From assembly GCF_006715285.1 (NCBI RefSeq), contig NZ_VFMX01000001.1, positions 3,968,001-4,032,000 on the forward strand: a stretch of 64,000 nt of DNA, given 5' to 3'. Both the position numbers and the translations under genes were made by a program. This DNA is from Arthrobacter sp. SLBN-83. GTDB taxonomy: Bacteria; Actinomycetota; Actinomycetes; Actinomycetales; Micrococcaceae. This document shows, piece after piece, positions 26,162 through 36,403 of this stretch (position 1 is its first letter; each line of letters begins with the position of its first letter). Below the pieces are notes generated by a model that was not told the origin of the DNA, ran no database searches, and was given only the letters and a program-made list of their open reading frames with translations.

Positions 26162-29100
26162 CGGTAACCTCCAGGATTCGAGACCATACTTCTTCGCCGT
26201 CGGGGTCAAGGCCCTCTTCGATGGCGTCGAGGCGGGTTTGCAGCACGGCCGCGTAGTCGCGCGGCAGCACCTTGGTGATGCGGGCAGCGGTGTCATCGAA
26301 GTTCTCGAGGAGGCGCGCCGCCAGCTGGGAGTCAGTTTCTTCCACGTGCTTGACCAGCAGGCCGTGGACAATGTCGCGGTCCTCTGCGTCCAGCTCGCGC
26401 AGCTGCAGCTCACCGGATTCCAGTGCCTGCTTGTTGACGCGGGTGGTCCGCAGGTCCAGGACGTACGCGGTTCCGCCGGACATGCCGGCGCCGAAGTTGC
26501 GCCCGGTGCGTCCAATGATCAGCGTCTGTCCGCCGGTCATGTACTCGCAGCCGTGGTCGCCAATGCCCTCAACGACGGCGGTGGCACCGGAGTTGCGGAC
26601 CAGGAAGCGTTCGCCCACCTGGCCGCGCAGGAACAGCTCGCCGCTGGTGGCGCCGTAGCCGATCACGTTGCCGGCGATCACGTTGGTCTCCGCCTTGAAC
26701 ACGTTGGTGCGGTCCGGGCGCACGATGATCCGGCCGCCGGACAGGCCCTTGCCCACGTAGTCGTTCGAGTCGCCGAACAGCCGCAGGGTTATGCCCGCGG
26801 GCAGGAAGGCGCCCAGGGACTGGCCGGCGGTGCCGTTCAGCGTGACGTCGATGGTGTCCGTGGCCAGGACATCGGTACCAAAGGTCTTGGTGACGACGTG
26901 TCCCAGCATGGTGCCCACAGAACGGTCGGTGTTGATGACGTCCACGGTGATCTTCACCGGGCTGCGGTCCGTCAGCGCCTCGGTGGCCATGGTGATCAGG
27001 CGCTGGTCGAAGTGCTTGTCCAGCTCGTGGTTCTGGCCGGTCATGTTGCGCAGGGGCGCGTCGTCGTCGAACTCCAGGCCGTGCAGGATCGGGTCCAGGT
27101 CCAGCCCGTCGGCCTTCCAGTGGTTGATCGCTTCGCGGGTGTCCAGCACCTCGGCGTGGCCAATGGCCTCTTCGAGGCTTCGGAAACCGAGCTCGGCAAG
27201 GATCTCCCGGACTTCCTCAGCAAGGAATTCGAAGAAGTTCACCACGAACTCAGGCTTGCCGCTGAAGCGGGCACGCAGCTCCGGGTTCTGGGTGGCAACA
27301 CCCACGGGGCAGGTGTCCAGGTGGCAGACGCGCATCATGATGCAGCCTTCCACCACCAGCGGGGCGGTGGCGAAGCCGAACTCCTCACCGCCCAGCAGGG
27401 CAGCGATGACAACGTCGCGGCCGGTCTTGAGCTGGCCGTCCACCTGCACCACCACGCGGTCGCGCAGGCCGTTGAGCATCAGCGTCTGCTGCGTCTCGGC
27501 GAGGCCCAGCTCCCACGGAACACCGGCGTGCTTGAGCGAGTTCAGCGGCGAGGCGCCGGTGCCGCCGTCATGTCCGGAGACAAGTACGACGTCGGCCTTC
27601 GCCTTGGTCACGCCGGACGCCACGGTGCCGATCCCGACTTCCGAGACCAGCTTTACGTGGACACGGGCCGAGGGGTTGGCGCGCTTGGCATCGTAGATGA
27701 GCTGCGCGAGGTCCTCGATGGAGTAGATGTCATGGTGCGGGGGCGGGGAGATGAGTCCGACGCCGGGGGTCGAGTGCCGGGTCCGGGCCACCCACGGGTA
27801 GACCTTCTGGGCCATCAGCTGGCCGCCTTCGCCGGGCTTGGCACCCTGCGCCATCTTGATCTGGATGTCGTCGGCGTTGGTCAGGTACAGGCTGGTCACG
27901 CCGAAACGGCCGGACGCGATCTGCTTGACCGCGGAGCGGCGCTTGGGATCCAGCAGGCGCTCAACGTCCTCGCCGCCTTCACCGGTGTTGGACTTGCCGC
28001 CCAGCTGGTTCATGGCGATGGCCAGCGTCTCGTGGGCCTCCTGTGAGATGGAGCCGTAGCTCATCGCGCCGGTGGAGAACCGCTTGACGATGCTGGAGAC
28101 CGGCTCAACTTCCTCAAGGGGAACGGAGGGACGCTCGTTCTTGAACTTGAGGAGGCCGCGCAGGGTCATCAGGTTGGTGGACTGGTCGTCCACGCCCTTG
28201 GTGTACGCCTTGAAGATGTCGTAGCGGCGCTCACGCGTGGCGTGCTGCAGCCGGAAGACGGTCTCCGGGTTGAACAGGTGGGGTTCACCGTCCCGGCGCC
28301 ACTGGTACTCGCCGCCGCCCAGCAGGGGCCGGTGCGGCTGCTCGATGCCGCCGTCCGGGTAGGCCATCTGGTGGCGTGCGGAAACCTCGGCCGCGATGAC
28401 GTCCAGGCCCACGCCGCCCAGCTGGGAATGCGTACCGGCGAAGAACTCGTCCACCAGTTCCTGGCCCAGGCCCAGCGCCTCGAATGTCTGGGCGCCGGTG
28501 TAGGAGGCCACGGTGGAAATGCCCATCTTGGACATGATCTTCAGGACGCCCTTGCCCAGGCCCTTGATCAGGTTGTAGACGCCGTCCTGCGGGGTCACCC
28601 CGGTGACGTCGCCGGCGGCGATGAGCTGCTCCACGGATTCCATGGCCAGGTACGGGTTGACGGCGGAGGCGCCGTAGCCGATGAGCACGGCAACGTGGTG
28701 CGTTTCGCGGACGTCGCCGGCCTCGACCACGAGGGCAGTCTTGGTGCGGTTGGCGCTGCGCAGCAGGTGGTGGTGCACGGCGCTGACCAGCAGCAGCGAC
28801 GGGATGGGCGCCCACTGGGCGTTGGAGTCACGGTCGGACAGCACCACGTACTGCACGCCCCGGTTGATGGCACCGGAAACCTGCTCGCAGATCTCAGTCA
28901 GCCGTGCACGCAGCGCGTTTTCGCCGCCTTCGGGGCGGTACAGGCCGCGGACCTTCATGGCCACGCGGTTGCCGTCGGCGTCCTCGATGTTGGCGATCTT
29001 GGCAAGCTGGTCGTTGTTGATCACCGGGAACGGCAGCTGGACCTGGGGCTGGCGGACCTGCTTGGTGTCCAGCAGGTTGCCGTTGGGTCCGATGGCACAG

Positions 29101-30767
29101 GTCAGCGAGGTGACCAGTTCTTCGCGGATGGCGTCCAGAGGCGGGTTGGTCACCTGCGCGAAGGACTGCACGAAGTAGTCGAACAGCAGGCGCGGGCGCT
29201 TGGACAGCACGGCCACGGGAGTATCGGAGCCCATTGCGCCCAGCGGCTCGGCGCCTGTGCGGGCCATGGGGCCCAGCAGGATCTTCAATTCCTCGGTGGT
29301 GTACCCGAAGGTGCGCTGGCGGATGTTGACGGAGGCAGCCGTGTGCACCACGTGCTCACGCTCGGGCAGGTCGTTGAGGTCGATCAGGTTGTCCTTGACC
29401 CACTCAGCCCACGGGTTGGCCGCGGCCACTTCGGCCTTGACCTCTTCGTCGTCGATGATGCGGCCGGCTTCGGTGTCCACCAGGAACATCTTGCCCGGGG
29501 ACACGCGGCCCTTCTTGACCACCCTGGAGGGTTCGACGTCGATCACGCCCACCTCGGAGGCGAAGACGATCAGGCCGTCCTCGGTGATCCAGAAGCGGCC
29601 GGGGCGCAGGCCGTTGCGGTCCAGGGTTGCGCCGACCAGGTTGCCGTCGGTGAAGGAAACGGCGGCGGGGCCGTCCCACGGTTCCATGAGCAGCGAGTGG
29701 TACTCGTAGAAGGCGCGGCGGGCCGGATCCATGGTGGCGTGGTTCTCCCAGGCCTCCGGGATCATCATCATGATCGAGTGCGTAATGGGGCGGCCTGAGA
29801 GCCACAGCAGTTCCGCTACCTCGTCGAAGGACGCGGAGTCGGAGGCACCGGGGGTGCAGATGGGGTACAGCTCTTCCGGGGAATCACCCAGCAGCGGGTT
29901 GGCCAGCTGGGACTGGCGGGCGCGCATCCAGTTCCGGTTGCCCTTGACGGTATTGATTTCACCGTTGTGGGCGATGGTCCGGAACGGCTGTGCGAGCGGC
30001 CAGGACGGAAAGGTATTGGTGGAGAAGCGCGAGTGGACGATCGCGAGCTTGGTCTTGAACCGCTTGTCCGAAAGGTCCGGGTAGAACGGCTCCAGTTGGG
30101 CCGTGGTGAGCATGCCCTTGTAGACGATGGTCCGCGAGGACAGCGACGGGAAGTAGACGCCGAACTTGTTCTGGGCACGCTTGCGGATGCGCCAGGCGCG
30201 GGAGTCCAGCTCGTTGCGGTCCAGTTCCTCGCCGTTGGCCGATGCCAGGAAGGGCTGGGAGAAGTAGGGCATGCAGGCGCGGGCCATGGCTCCCACCAGG
30301 TCGGCGACAACAGGCACTTCACGCCAGCCAAGGACCTTCAGGCCCTCGTCGGCGGCCAGGCCCTCGATGCCGGCCTTGGCGGCGTTGGCTTCCCGCTGCT
30401 CGGCAGGCAGGAATGCAGTGCCGGCGACGTACTGGCCGGGGGCGGGCAGCTCGAACTCGGTGACGGCCCGGAAGAACTCGTCCGGAATCTGCATGAGCAG
30501 GCCTGCGCCGTCGCCGGTGCCTTCGTCTGCGCCCACGGCCCCGCGGTGTTCAAGGTTGCGCAGTGCGGTCAGTGCGGCGTCGACGATGTCGTATCCGGGC
30601 TCGCCGCGCAGGGTGGCAATAATGGCCAGTCCGCAGGCGTCCTTCTCCTGCTCCGGGTTGTACAGCCCGGCAGCCTCCGGCAAGGCTGCGAAGCGCTTGA
30701 ACGGCGACAGTGCAGTCTCAGGCTGGTCCGGTTCGGACCAGCTGGGAGTGTTAAGAGTTTGGGTCAT
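26154..30767 (-). CDS. gltB: Glutamate synthase (NADPH), large subunit
   Basis: 1537-residue alpha subunit: 2-oxoglutarate and glutamine to two glutamates. The class II amidotransferase domain begins at Cys in [10 protein letters not shown] (the nucleophile once the short leader is cut), followed by the central domain, the FMN-binding synthase domain with the 3Fe-4S motif [19 protein letters not shown], and a C-terminal GXGXG beta-helix ([20 protein letters not shown]). The ATG at 30767 is chosen since an extra 67-residue in-frame extension is not family-like. A TACAAT at 30869-30874 (minus) is a possible -10. Confidence 0.96.
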
Positions 30768-31028
30768 GGGAGACGTCCTTCCTCCTGATCGTGCGTATGG
30801 AAGGGACACCGTTGGCCCCACTCGTCGGCGCCGCTGCGGTGGGCACAACAAAGTGTTGATTACTGGAAATTGTAGGTCAGCGCCGCCTGCGGAACTAAAG
30901 GTTACGCAGGCCCCTGCCCAGGGCAGCGCCGGGTGCCATTTCTGATTTTCCGGACTGCCCCATGCCACGACATTGTGGTTTTTCGGGCCCTTCGAGCGGT
31001 GGCTCTGCTGCCCTTCCCGGCCGGCGCC

Positions 31029-32195
31029 CTACTTGACGGTGCCTGCCTCCGATGCGGGTCCGGTGGCTGTGCTGCCGGAATGACCGGCAGTCGTGGCATC
31101 CGTTCCGGGCTTCGAGCCTTCCGATGCCGCCGCGGCCTCTTCCGTGGGGTCGGAAGCGTGCCTGGAACCGCTGTGGTTATCAGGGAGATTACCACGCGAA
31201 TCACTATCTGAGACAACGTCGTCCGTATCACGGACTTTATGACCGGCGCCGGAATCCGTGGCGGCTTCCGCGGCCTCTTCCGGCTCGTGGCCCCGCAGGT
31301 AAACGGTGTCCGGCTCCGGGCGGCCCTTGAGGCCCAGGAGGATGAAGGCAATCAGTGCGGCGAGGAAGACGAAGATGCTGGTCCACACGTTGAGCCGCGT
31401 GGTGATTCCGAAGATACTGATCTGCTCTGCGTCATCGATGCGCATCGCCTCGATCCATACCCGGCCCAGGGTGTAGTACATGGCGTACAGCCAGAAGAGC
31501 CTGCTCCGGCGGAAGTGGAAGCGCCGGTCCAGGGCGAGCAGGATCAGCACGCCGGCCAGGTTCCACAGCGACTCGTAGAGGAAGGTGGGGTGGAACAGTG
31601 TGTCTGCAGGCATGCCTGCAGGAAAGTTGGCGTTGTTGGGGTCGATCTGCAGGCCCCACGGCAGGGTGGTGGGTCCGCCGAAGAGTTCCTGGTTGAAGTA
31701 GTTGCCCCACCTGCCGATGGCCTGCGCCAGGAGCAGTCCGGGTGCTGCTGCGTCAACGAAGGCACTCAGCTTGACCCCACTGCGCCGACAGCCGATCCAG
31801 GCGCCGACGGCGCCGAGGACGACGGCGCCCCAGATTCCCAGCCCACCCCGCTGGATTTGCGGGATCAGGGAGAGATCACCCGTGCCGTCAAAGCCAGGAC
31901 CGAAGTATGCGTCCGGCGATGAGACCACGTGGTACAGCCGGCCGCCGATGATCCCAAAGGGAATGGCCCAGATGACGATGTCCCAGACACTGCCTTCAGG
32001 GGCACCGCGCTTGGCCCACCGCACGGATGTCAGCCACAGGCCGACGATAATTCCGGCCAGGATGCACAGCGCGTAGGCGTGGATCCGCAGGCTGCCCCAC
32101 GGCAGGGGGATGTCGAAGCCGGACCAGTCCGGGCTGGGGATGCTCGCCGGAACGAGGGCGGGGGCCGCGGCGGCTGCCTGGAGGAGTGCCTGCAT
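31029..32195 (-). CDS. lgt: Prolipoprotein diacylglyceryl transferase
   Basis: 388-residue membrane enzyme that transfers diacylglyceryl from phosphatidylglycerol to the lipobox Cys of prolipoproteins. Seven hydrophobic segments fill residues 1-290; IGGRLYHVV and the signature GRWGNYFNQELFGGP are conserved. The last 95 or so residues form a hydrophilic, Glu/Asp/Ser/Thr-rich tail absent from the core family. ATG 32195 is 3 nt after the trpA stop, so it is cotranscribed with trp genes. Substrates in this window include the lipoproteins at 7321 and 9088. Confidence 0.95.
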   Translation of the reverse strand: MQALLQAAAAAPALVPASIPSPDWSGFDIPLPWGSLRIHAYALCILAGIIVGLWLTSVRWAKRGAPEGSVWDIVIWAIPFGIIGGRLYHVVSSPDAYFGPGFDGTGDLSLIPQIQRGGLGIWGAVVLGAVGAWIGCRRSGVKLSAFVDAAAPGLLLAQAIGRWGNYFNQELFGGPTTLPWGLQIDPNNANFPAGMPADTLFHPTFLYESLWNLAGVLILLALDRRFHFRRSRLFWLYAMYYTLGRVWIEAMRIDDAEQISIFGITTRLNVWTSIFVFLAALIAFILLGLKGRPEPDTVYLRGHEPEEAAEAATDSGAGHKVRDTDDVVSDSDSRGNLPDNHSGSRHASDPTEEAAAASEGSKPGTDATTAGHSGSTATGPASEAGTVK

Positions 32196-32198
32196 GCC

Positions 32199-33065
32199 TT
32201 AGGCCCCGCTTTCCTGCGTCGCCCCGTTTACCTTCGCCAGGCCGGTGCTGAGGTCCTTGGTGAGGGTGGCCACTGCGTCCACACCGCCATCGCCCAGCGT
32301 CTTCACCAGGGCGGTGCCCACGATGACGCCTTCTGCGTAGGCGGCAATCTCACGTACCTGGTCCGCGTTGGACACGCCCAGGCCCACGCAGACGCGTTCC
32401 GCACCGGCGCCATGTGCTGCGGAGACAACATCCTTGGCGGCGCTGCTCACCGAGCTTCGGGCGCCGGTGACGCCCATGATGGAGACGGCGTAGACGAAGC
32501 CGCGGCTCGCATCCACAGTGCGCTGCATGCGCTCCGGGGTGGAGGACGGCGCCACCAGGAAGACCCGGTCCAGGCCGTACTTGTCCGAGGCTTCCATCCA
32601 TTCGGCGGCCTCGTCCGGAATGAGGTCGGGGGTGATGAGTCCCGCTCCCCCGGCTTCGGCCAGCCGGCGCGAGAACTCGTCCACGCCCATGCGGACGACG
32701 GGGTTCCAGTAGGTCATGACCAGGACGGCGGCCTCTGTCTGGCTGGCGATGCCGGCAACCACGTCGAAGACCTGGCTGACGTGGAAGCCCTTGGCAAGCG
32801 CCTCCGTGGTGGCGGCCTGGATTACCTGGCCGTCCATGACCGGATCCGAGTACGGAATGCCGATCTCGATCAGGTCGGCGCCATTCCGGGCCGCGGCGAT
32901 GCCGGCGGCGATGGATTCCTCGACGCTGGGGTAGCCGGCGGGCAGGTAGGCGATGAGGGCTGCGCGGCCCTGCTCGCGTGCCCTGTCGATGGCGGCAGCA
33001 GCCTTGCTGGTGCCTGCTGCCGGGTTGGCCGTTCCTGCCGTGCCGTTGATGTCTGCGCTGCTCAC
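32199..33065 (-). CDS. trpA: Tryptophan synthase alpha chain
   Basis: 288 residues. Cleaves indole-3-glycerol phosphate to indole, which passes through a tunnel to Trp[16 protein letters not shown] carries the catalytic Asp/Glu region, and [12 protein letters not shown] and the [10 protein letters not shown] segment bind phosphate. GTG 33065 overlaps the trpB stop (GTGA), a usual coupling for alpha/beta. A 26-residue Ala-rich leader precedes the barrel. Confidence 0.95.
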   Translation of the reverse strand: MSSADINGTAGTANPAAGTSKAAAAIDRAREQGRAALIAYLPAGYPSVEESIAAGIAAARNGADLIEIGIPYSDPVMDGQVIQAATTEALAKGFHVSQVFDVVAGIASQTEAAVLVMTYWNPVVRMGVDEFSRRLAEAGGAGLITPDLIPDEAAEWMEASDKYGLDRVFLVAPSSTPERMQRTVDASRGFVYAVSIMGVTGARSSVSSAAKDVVSAAHGAGAERVCVGLGVSNADQVREIAAYAEGVIVGTALVKTLGDGGVDAVATLTKDLSTGLAKVNGATQESGA

Positions 33066-34381
33066 AGCTGCTCCCCCTCTTTGCCGATTTCGGACTCGGC
33101 GGAATTCTTGTCCAGCAGGTCGAACCATTCGGCGGCGGTAGCCACGTCCTTGTCGCCGCGCCCGGACAGGTTGACGATGACAATCTTGTCGCCGGCGGCG
33201 GCAGGGTCTTCGGCGGCGAGCCGCTGGCCCACCTTGATGGCCCCGGCCAGCGCGTGCGAAGACTCGATGGCGGGGATGATGCCCTCGGTGCGGCACAGGA
33301 GGCGGAAGGCTTCCATGGCTTCGCTGTCGGTGATGGGCTCGTAGCTGACCCGGCCAATGTCAGCCAGGTAGGAGTGCTCCGGACCGACGCCCGGGTAGTC
33401 CAGGCCGGCGGAAATGGAGTGTGACTCGATGGTCTGCCCGTCGTCGTCCTGCATCAGGTAGGAGCGTGCGCCGTGCAGCACGCCGGGCTTGCCCAGCGTG
33501 ATGGTGGCGGCGTGCCGGCCGGTCTCCACGCCCTCGCCGCCGGCTTCAAAGCCGTAGATCTTCACGGAAGGATCGTCCAGGAAGCCGTGGAAGATGCCAA
33601 TGGCGTTGGAACCGCCGCCGATGCAGGCGCAGACCGCGTCCGGAAGGCGTCCCTCCTGTTCCAGGATCTGGGCGCGGGCTTCCTCGCCGATCACCTCGTG
33701 GAAGTACCGGACCATGGCCGGGAACGGGTGCGCACCTGCGGCAGTGCCCAGCAGGTAGTGCGTGTTGCCGACGTTGGCCACCCAGTCGCGGAGGGCCTCG
33801 TTGATGGCGTCCTTCAGCGTCTGCGATCCGCTGGTGACCGGAATGACCTTAGCGCCGAGCAATTCCATCCGGGCGACGTTCAGCGCCTGGCGTCGGCAGT
33901 CCTCGGCGCCCATGTACACCACGCATTCCATGCCCATCAGGGCGGCCGCGGTGGCGCTGGCCACGCCGTGCTGGCCGGCGCCGGTTTCGGCGATGATGCG
34001 GGTCTTGCCCATGCGCTTGGCAAGCAGGGCCTGGCCCAGGACGTTGTTGATCTTGTGCGACCCGGTGTGGTTCAGGTCCTCGCGCTTGAGGAACACGCGC
34101 ACTCCCCCGGCGTGCTGGGAAAAGCGCTTGGCTTCCGTCAGCAGGGACGGGCGGCCGGAATAGTTCTTGTTCAGGTCCGCGATTTCGGCCCGGAACTCGG
34201 GATCGTCCTTGGCCTTGTTGAAGGTCTCTTCGAGTTCGTCCAATGCGGCGATGAGGGACTCGGGCATCCAGCGCCCGCCGTAGTTGCCGAAGTACGGCCC
34301 CGGGGCGTGGCGGAGTGAACCGCCCTCCAGGAATGCTTCCGCGGTGTTGTTGTCAGCGTTTCCTGAGGGTGCTTGAGCCAT
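33062..34381 (-). CDS. trpB: Tryptophan synthase beta chain
   Basis: 439-residue PLP enzyme joining indole and serine. The PLP lysine is in [16 protein letters not shown], the GGGSNA phosphate loop in [10 protein letters not shown], and [10 protein letters not shown] lies over the active site. Slightly longer N-terminus (about 25 extra residues) than the E. coli form. Lies 118 nt downstream of trpC. Confidence 0.97.
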   Translation of the reverse strand: MAQAPSGNADNNTAEAFLEGGSLRHAPGPYFGNYGGRWMPESLIAALDELEETFNKAKDDPEFRAEIADLNKNYSGRPSLLTEAKRFSQHAGGVRVFLKREDLNHTGSHKINNVLGQALLAKRMGKTRIIAETGAGQHGVASATAAALMGMECVVYMGAEDCRRQALNVARMELLGAKVIPVTSGSQTLKDAINEALRDWVANVGNTHYLLGTAAGAHPFPAMVRYFHEVIGEEARAQILEQEGRLPDAVCACIGGGSNAIGIFHGFLDDPSVKIYGFEAGGEGVETGRHAATITLGKPGVLHGARSYLMQDDDGQTIESHSISAGLDYPGVGPEHSYLADIGRVSYEPITDSEAMEAFRLLCRTEGIIPAIESSHALAGAIKVGQRLAAEDPAAAGDKIVIVNLSGRGDKDVATAAEWFDLLDKNSAESEIGKEGEQL

Positions 34382-34499
34382 CAGTCCTGTCCTCTTCGAA
34401 GTTGGCGGTCAAAAAGTTCTTGTGGTCCGGCACGGAGCCGGAGTGCGGTCCCGCGGGGCCGGCCGGCGGCCCCGAAGGATCAGCTACGCGGTGGGTGCC

Positions 34500-35321
34500 T
34501 CAGGCGCGGGCTGCGATGGCGGCGGCGCCCGCCGTGGTGAACTCAGCGATCCGTTCGCGCGGGGTGGCGTGGCTTACCAGCGCCTCGCCCACGAGTATCG
34601 CGTTGGCACCGCTGGCGGCGTAGTGCGTGACGTCGTCAGCGTCACGGACGCCGGACTCGGCGACCACGACGGCCCCGGCAGGGATCTTCCCCGCCAGTGA
34701 GGCAAAAACCGAACGGTCGACGTCGAGCGTCTTCAGGTTGCGCACGTTGACGCCGATGATGCGCGCCTTGGCTGCAACGGCACGCTCGATCTCTTCTTCC
34801 GTGTGCGTCTCCACCAGCACGTTCATGCCCAGTTCATGGCTGAGGGCGCTGAATTCGGTGAGCTGGGCGTCCGAAAGGGCCGCCACGATCAGGAGGATGA
34901 GGTCGGCACCGTGGGCACGGGCTTCCCAGATCTGGTACTCATCGAGCGTGAAATCCTTGCGCAGCAAGGGGGTGTCCACGGCGGCGCGCACGGCGTCGAG
35001 GTCGGCCAGCGACCCATTGAAGCGGCGCTGCTCGGTGAGCACGCTGATGACGGATGCACCGCCGTCGGCATACTGCCGGGCGAGCGACGCCGGATCCCCG
35101 ATGCTCGCGAGATCGCCCTTGGAGGGGCTGCGGCGCTTGATTTCGGCAATGACCTTCAGCTGTTCCCGGGTTGGGGAGGTTCCGCCGAGGGCAGCCCAGG
35201 CGTCGCGGGCGGGTGCCGCGGCCTGGGCCAGGTCCTTCAACTCGGCCAGCGAAACGAGCCGCTTCCTGGCCTCCATATCCTCCCTGACACCGGCATTGAT
35301 GTCATCGAGAACAGTCGCCAT
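34500..35321 (-). CDS. trpC: Indole-3-glycerol phosphate synthase
   Basis: 273-residue (beta/alpha)8 enzyme closing the indole ring. EIKRRSPSKGDL and LLRKDFTLDEYQIWEARAHGAD hold the catalytic Lys/Glu residues; VNVRNLKTLDVD and VVAESGVRDADD bind phosphate. It is monofunctional, not fused to trpF. Start overlaps the upstream stop by one base (TGATG). Confidence 0.96.
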   Translation of the reverse strand: MATVLDDINAGVREDMEARKRLVSLAELKDLAQAAAPARDAWAALGGTSPTREQLKVIAEIKRRSPSKGDLASIGDPASLARQYADGGASVISVLTEQRRFNGSLADLDAVRAAVDTPLLRKDFTLDEYQIWEARAHGADLILLIVAALSDAQLTEFSALSHELGMNVLVETHTEEEIERAVAAKARIIGVNVRNLKTLDVDRSVFASLAGKIPAGAVVVAESGVRDADDVTHYAASGANAILVGEALVSHATPRERIAEFTTAGAAAIAARA

Positions 35322-35608
35322 CAGTGGCCGGAGTTCTTCAGCTTGCTGCCTTCGACGCCGTAGCCTGCCTTGCGCATGACGTAACCGAGGATCAGGCCGA
35401 TCACCATGACAACGGCACCGCCGATGAAGATGGGCGTGCTGGCGATGACGAATGCGATGGCTGCGATGAGGGCGCCCACGAGCATGACGATGACGCAGGT
35501 CCAGGCGGCCGGGCTGTTGCCGTGGCCCAGTTCCTGGCTGTGGTCAATGGCGCCGGGGGCAACCGTACGGGTGCCTGACTTGGAAACGGACGCAGGTGCT
35601 TTGCTCAT
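35321..35608 (-). CDS. Small HGxxPAAW-motif membrane protein of the trp operon
   Basis: 95 residues with HGNSPAAWT directly before two membrane helices (about 36-56 and 60-80). This protein is conserved in actinobacterial trp operons; its function is unknown. Overlaps trpC by one base, so expression is coupled. Confidence 0.85.
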   Translation of the reverse strand: MSKAPASVSKSGTRTVAPGAIDHSQELGHGNSPAAWTCVIVMLVGALIAAIAFVIASTPIFIGGAVVMVIGLILGYVMRKAGYGVEGSKLKNSGH

Positions 35609-35713
35609 GGAAAATCTCCTCAGGATGGATACTGCTTACATTCTGCCATTTTTTGGCTGCCGTCCGCGTACCGCCGGGCTTCGACGCCCGGTCCGGCGCA
35701 GGCGGCCACGGCC

Positions 35714-36403
35714 TTAGGTGGGGTCCTCGCCCCGGGAAAGCCGGTCCCAGCTGTCGATCTCGTCCACCGGGCCGGCCGGTGCGGTGCCCCCGGCGGTGCC
35801 CGGGGCGTCGTATTTGGTGCGCGTCTTCCAGTAGCGCGACGCGGGCAGGATCAACAGGGCCGCCAGGGCCAGCAGGCAGCCGGCGACGACGGCGAGCACG
35901 GGAAAGGCGGTGACCTCAACGTGCGCCTGGCTGCCGGAAACACCCGTGGCCCCCGCAATGGTTCCCTGCGCCGCCGCGAGCGGATCAGCCAGGACCATGG
36001 CCGCGGCGGCCACCACCCCGGCTGAAGCAAGAAGGATGATCGCGGTGATGACCCAACGGGCGATCCTGCCGGCAATGGCCGCTGCGAGACCACCGGCCAG
36101 GGCGACCAGGGCCAGGGCCGTGACCGTGGTGGCGGCCTTGCTGCCCTGCACCTGGATCGCGTTTTGGGTTGCTGCCGCCTGGCCCACCTGGTTGGGGTCG
36201 AGAGTAGCGGTCATCCAGGTCTGTGTGGTGGTTCCAAACGCAGCCAGGGCCAGGAGGGTGATCAGCAGCACCACGTTGGACTTGCGCGCCCACACGGGCA
36301 CGGCCCGGGACTTCGTGGACTTGGCCGCTTTCCCTGCCTGGCCTGGCTTGCCCGGCTTATCTGCGTTACCTGGGCGCCCGGGGGCCACTCCGGATCCGGA
36401 CAT
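35714..36403 (-). CDS. Trp-operon membrane protein (TIGR02234-like)
   Basis: 229 residues. A basic, Lys/Pro-rich N-terminus (1-42) precedes four hydrophobic segments (about 44-62, 95-115, 118-140, 170-192) and an acidic tail. It matches the trp-region conserved membrane protein of actinobacteria, of unknown role; a transport or sensing function is possible. Start overlaps the trpE stop by one base. Confidence 0.85.
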   Translation of the reverse strand: MSGSGVAPGRPGNADKPGKPGQAGKAAKSTKSRAVPVWARKSNVVLLITLLALAAFGTTTQTWMTATLDPNQVGQAAATQNAIQVQGSKAATTVTALALVALAGGLAAAIAGRIARWVITAIILLASAGVVAAAAMVLADPLAAAQGTIAGATGVSGSQAHVEVTAFPVLAVVAGCLLALAALLILPASRYWKTRTKYDAPGTAGGTAPAGPVDEIDSWDRLSRGEDPT

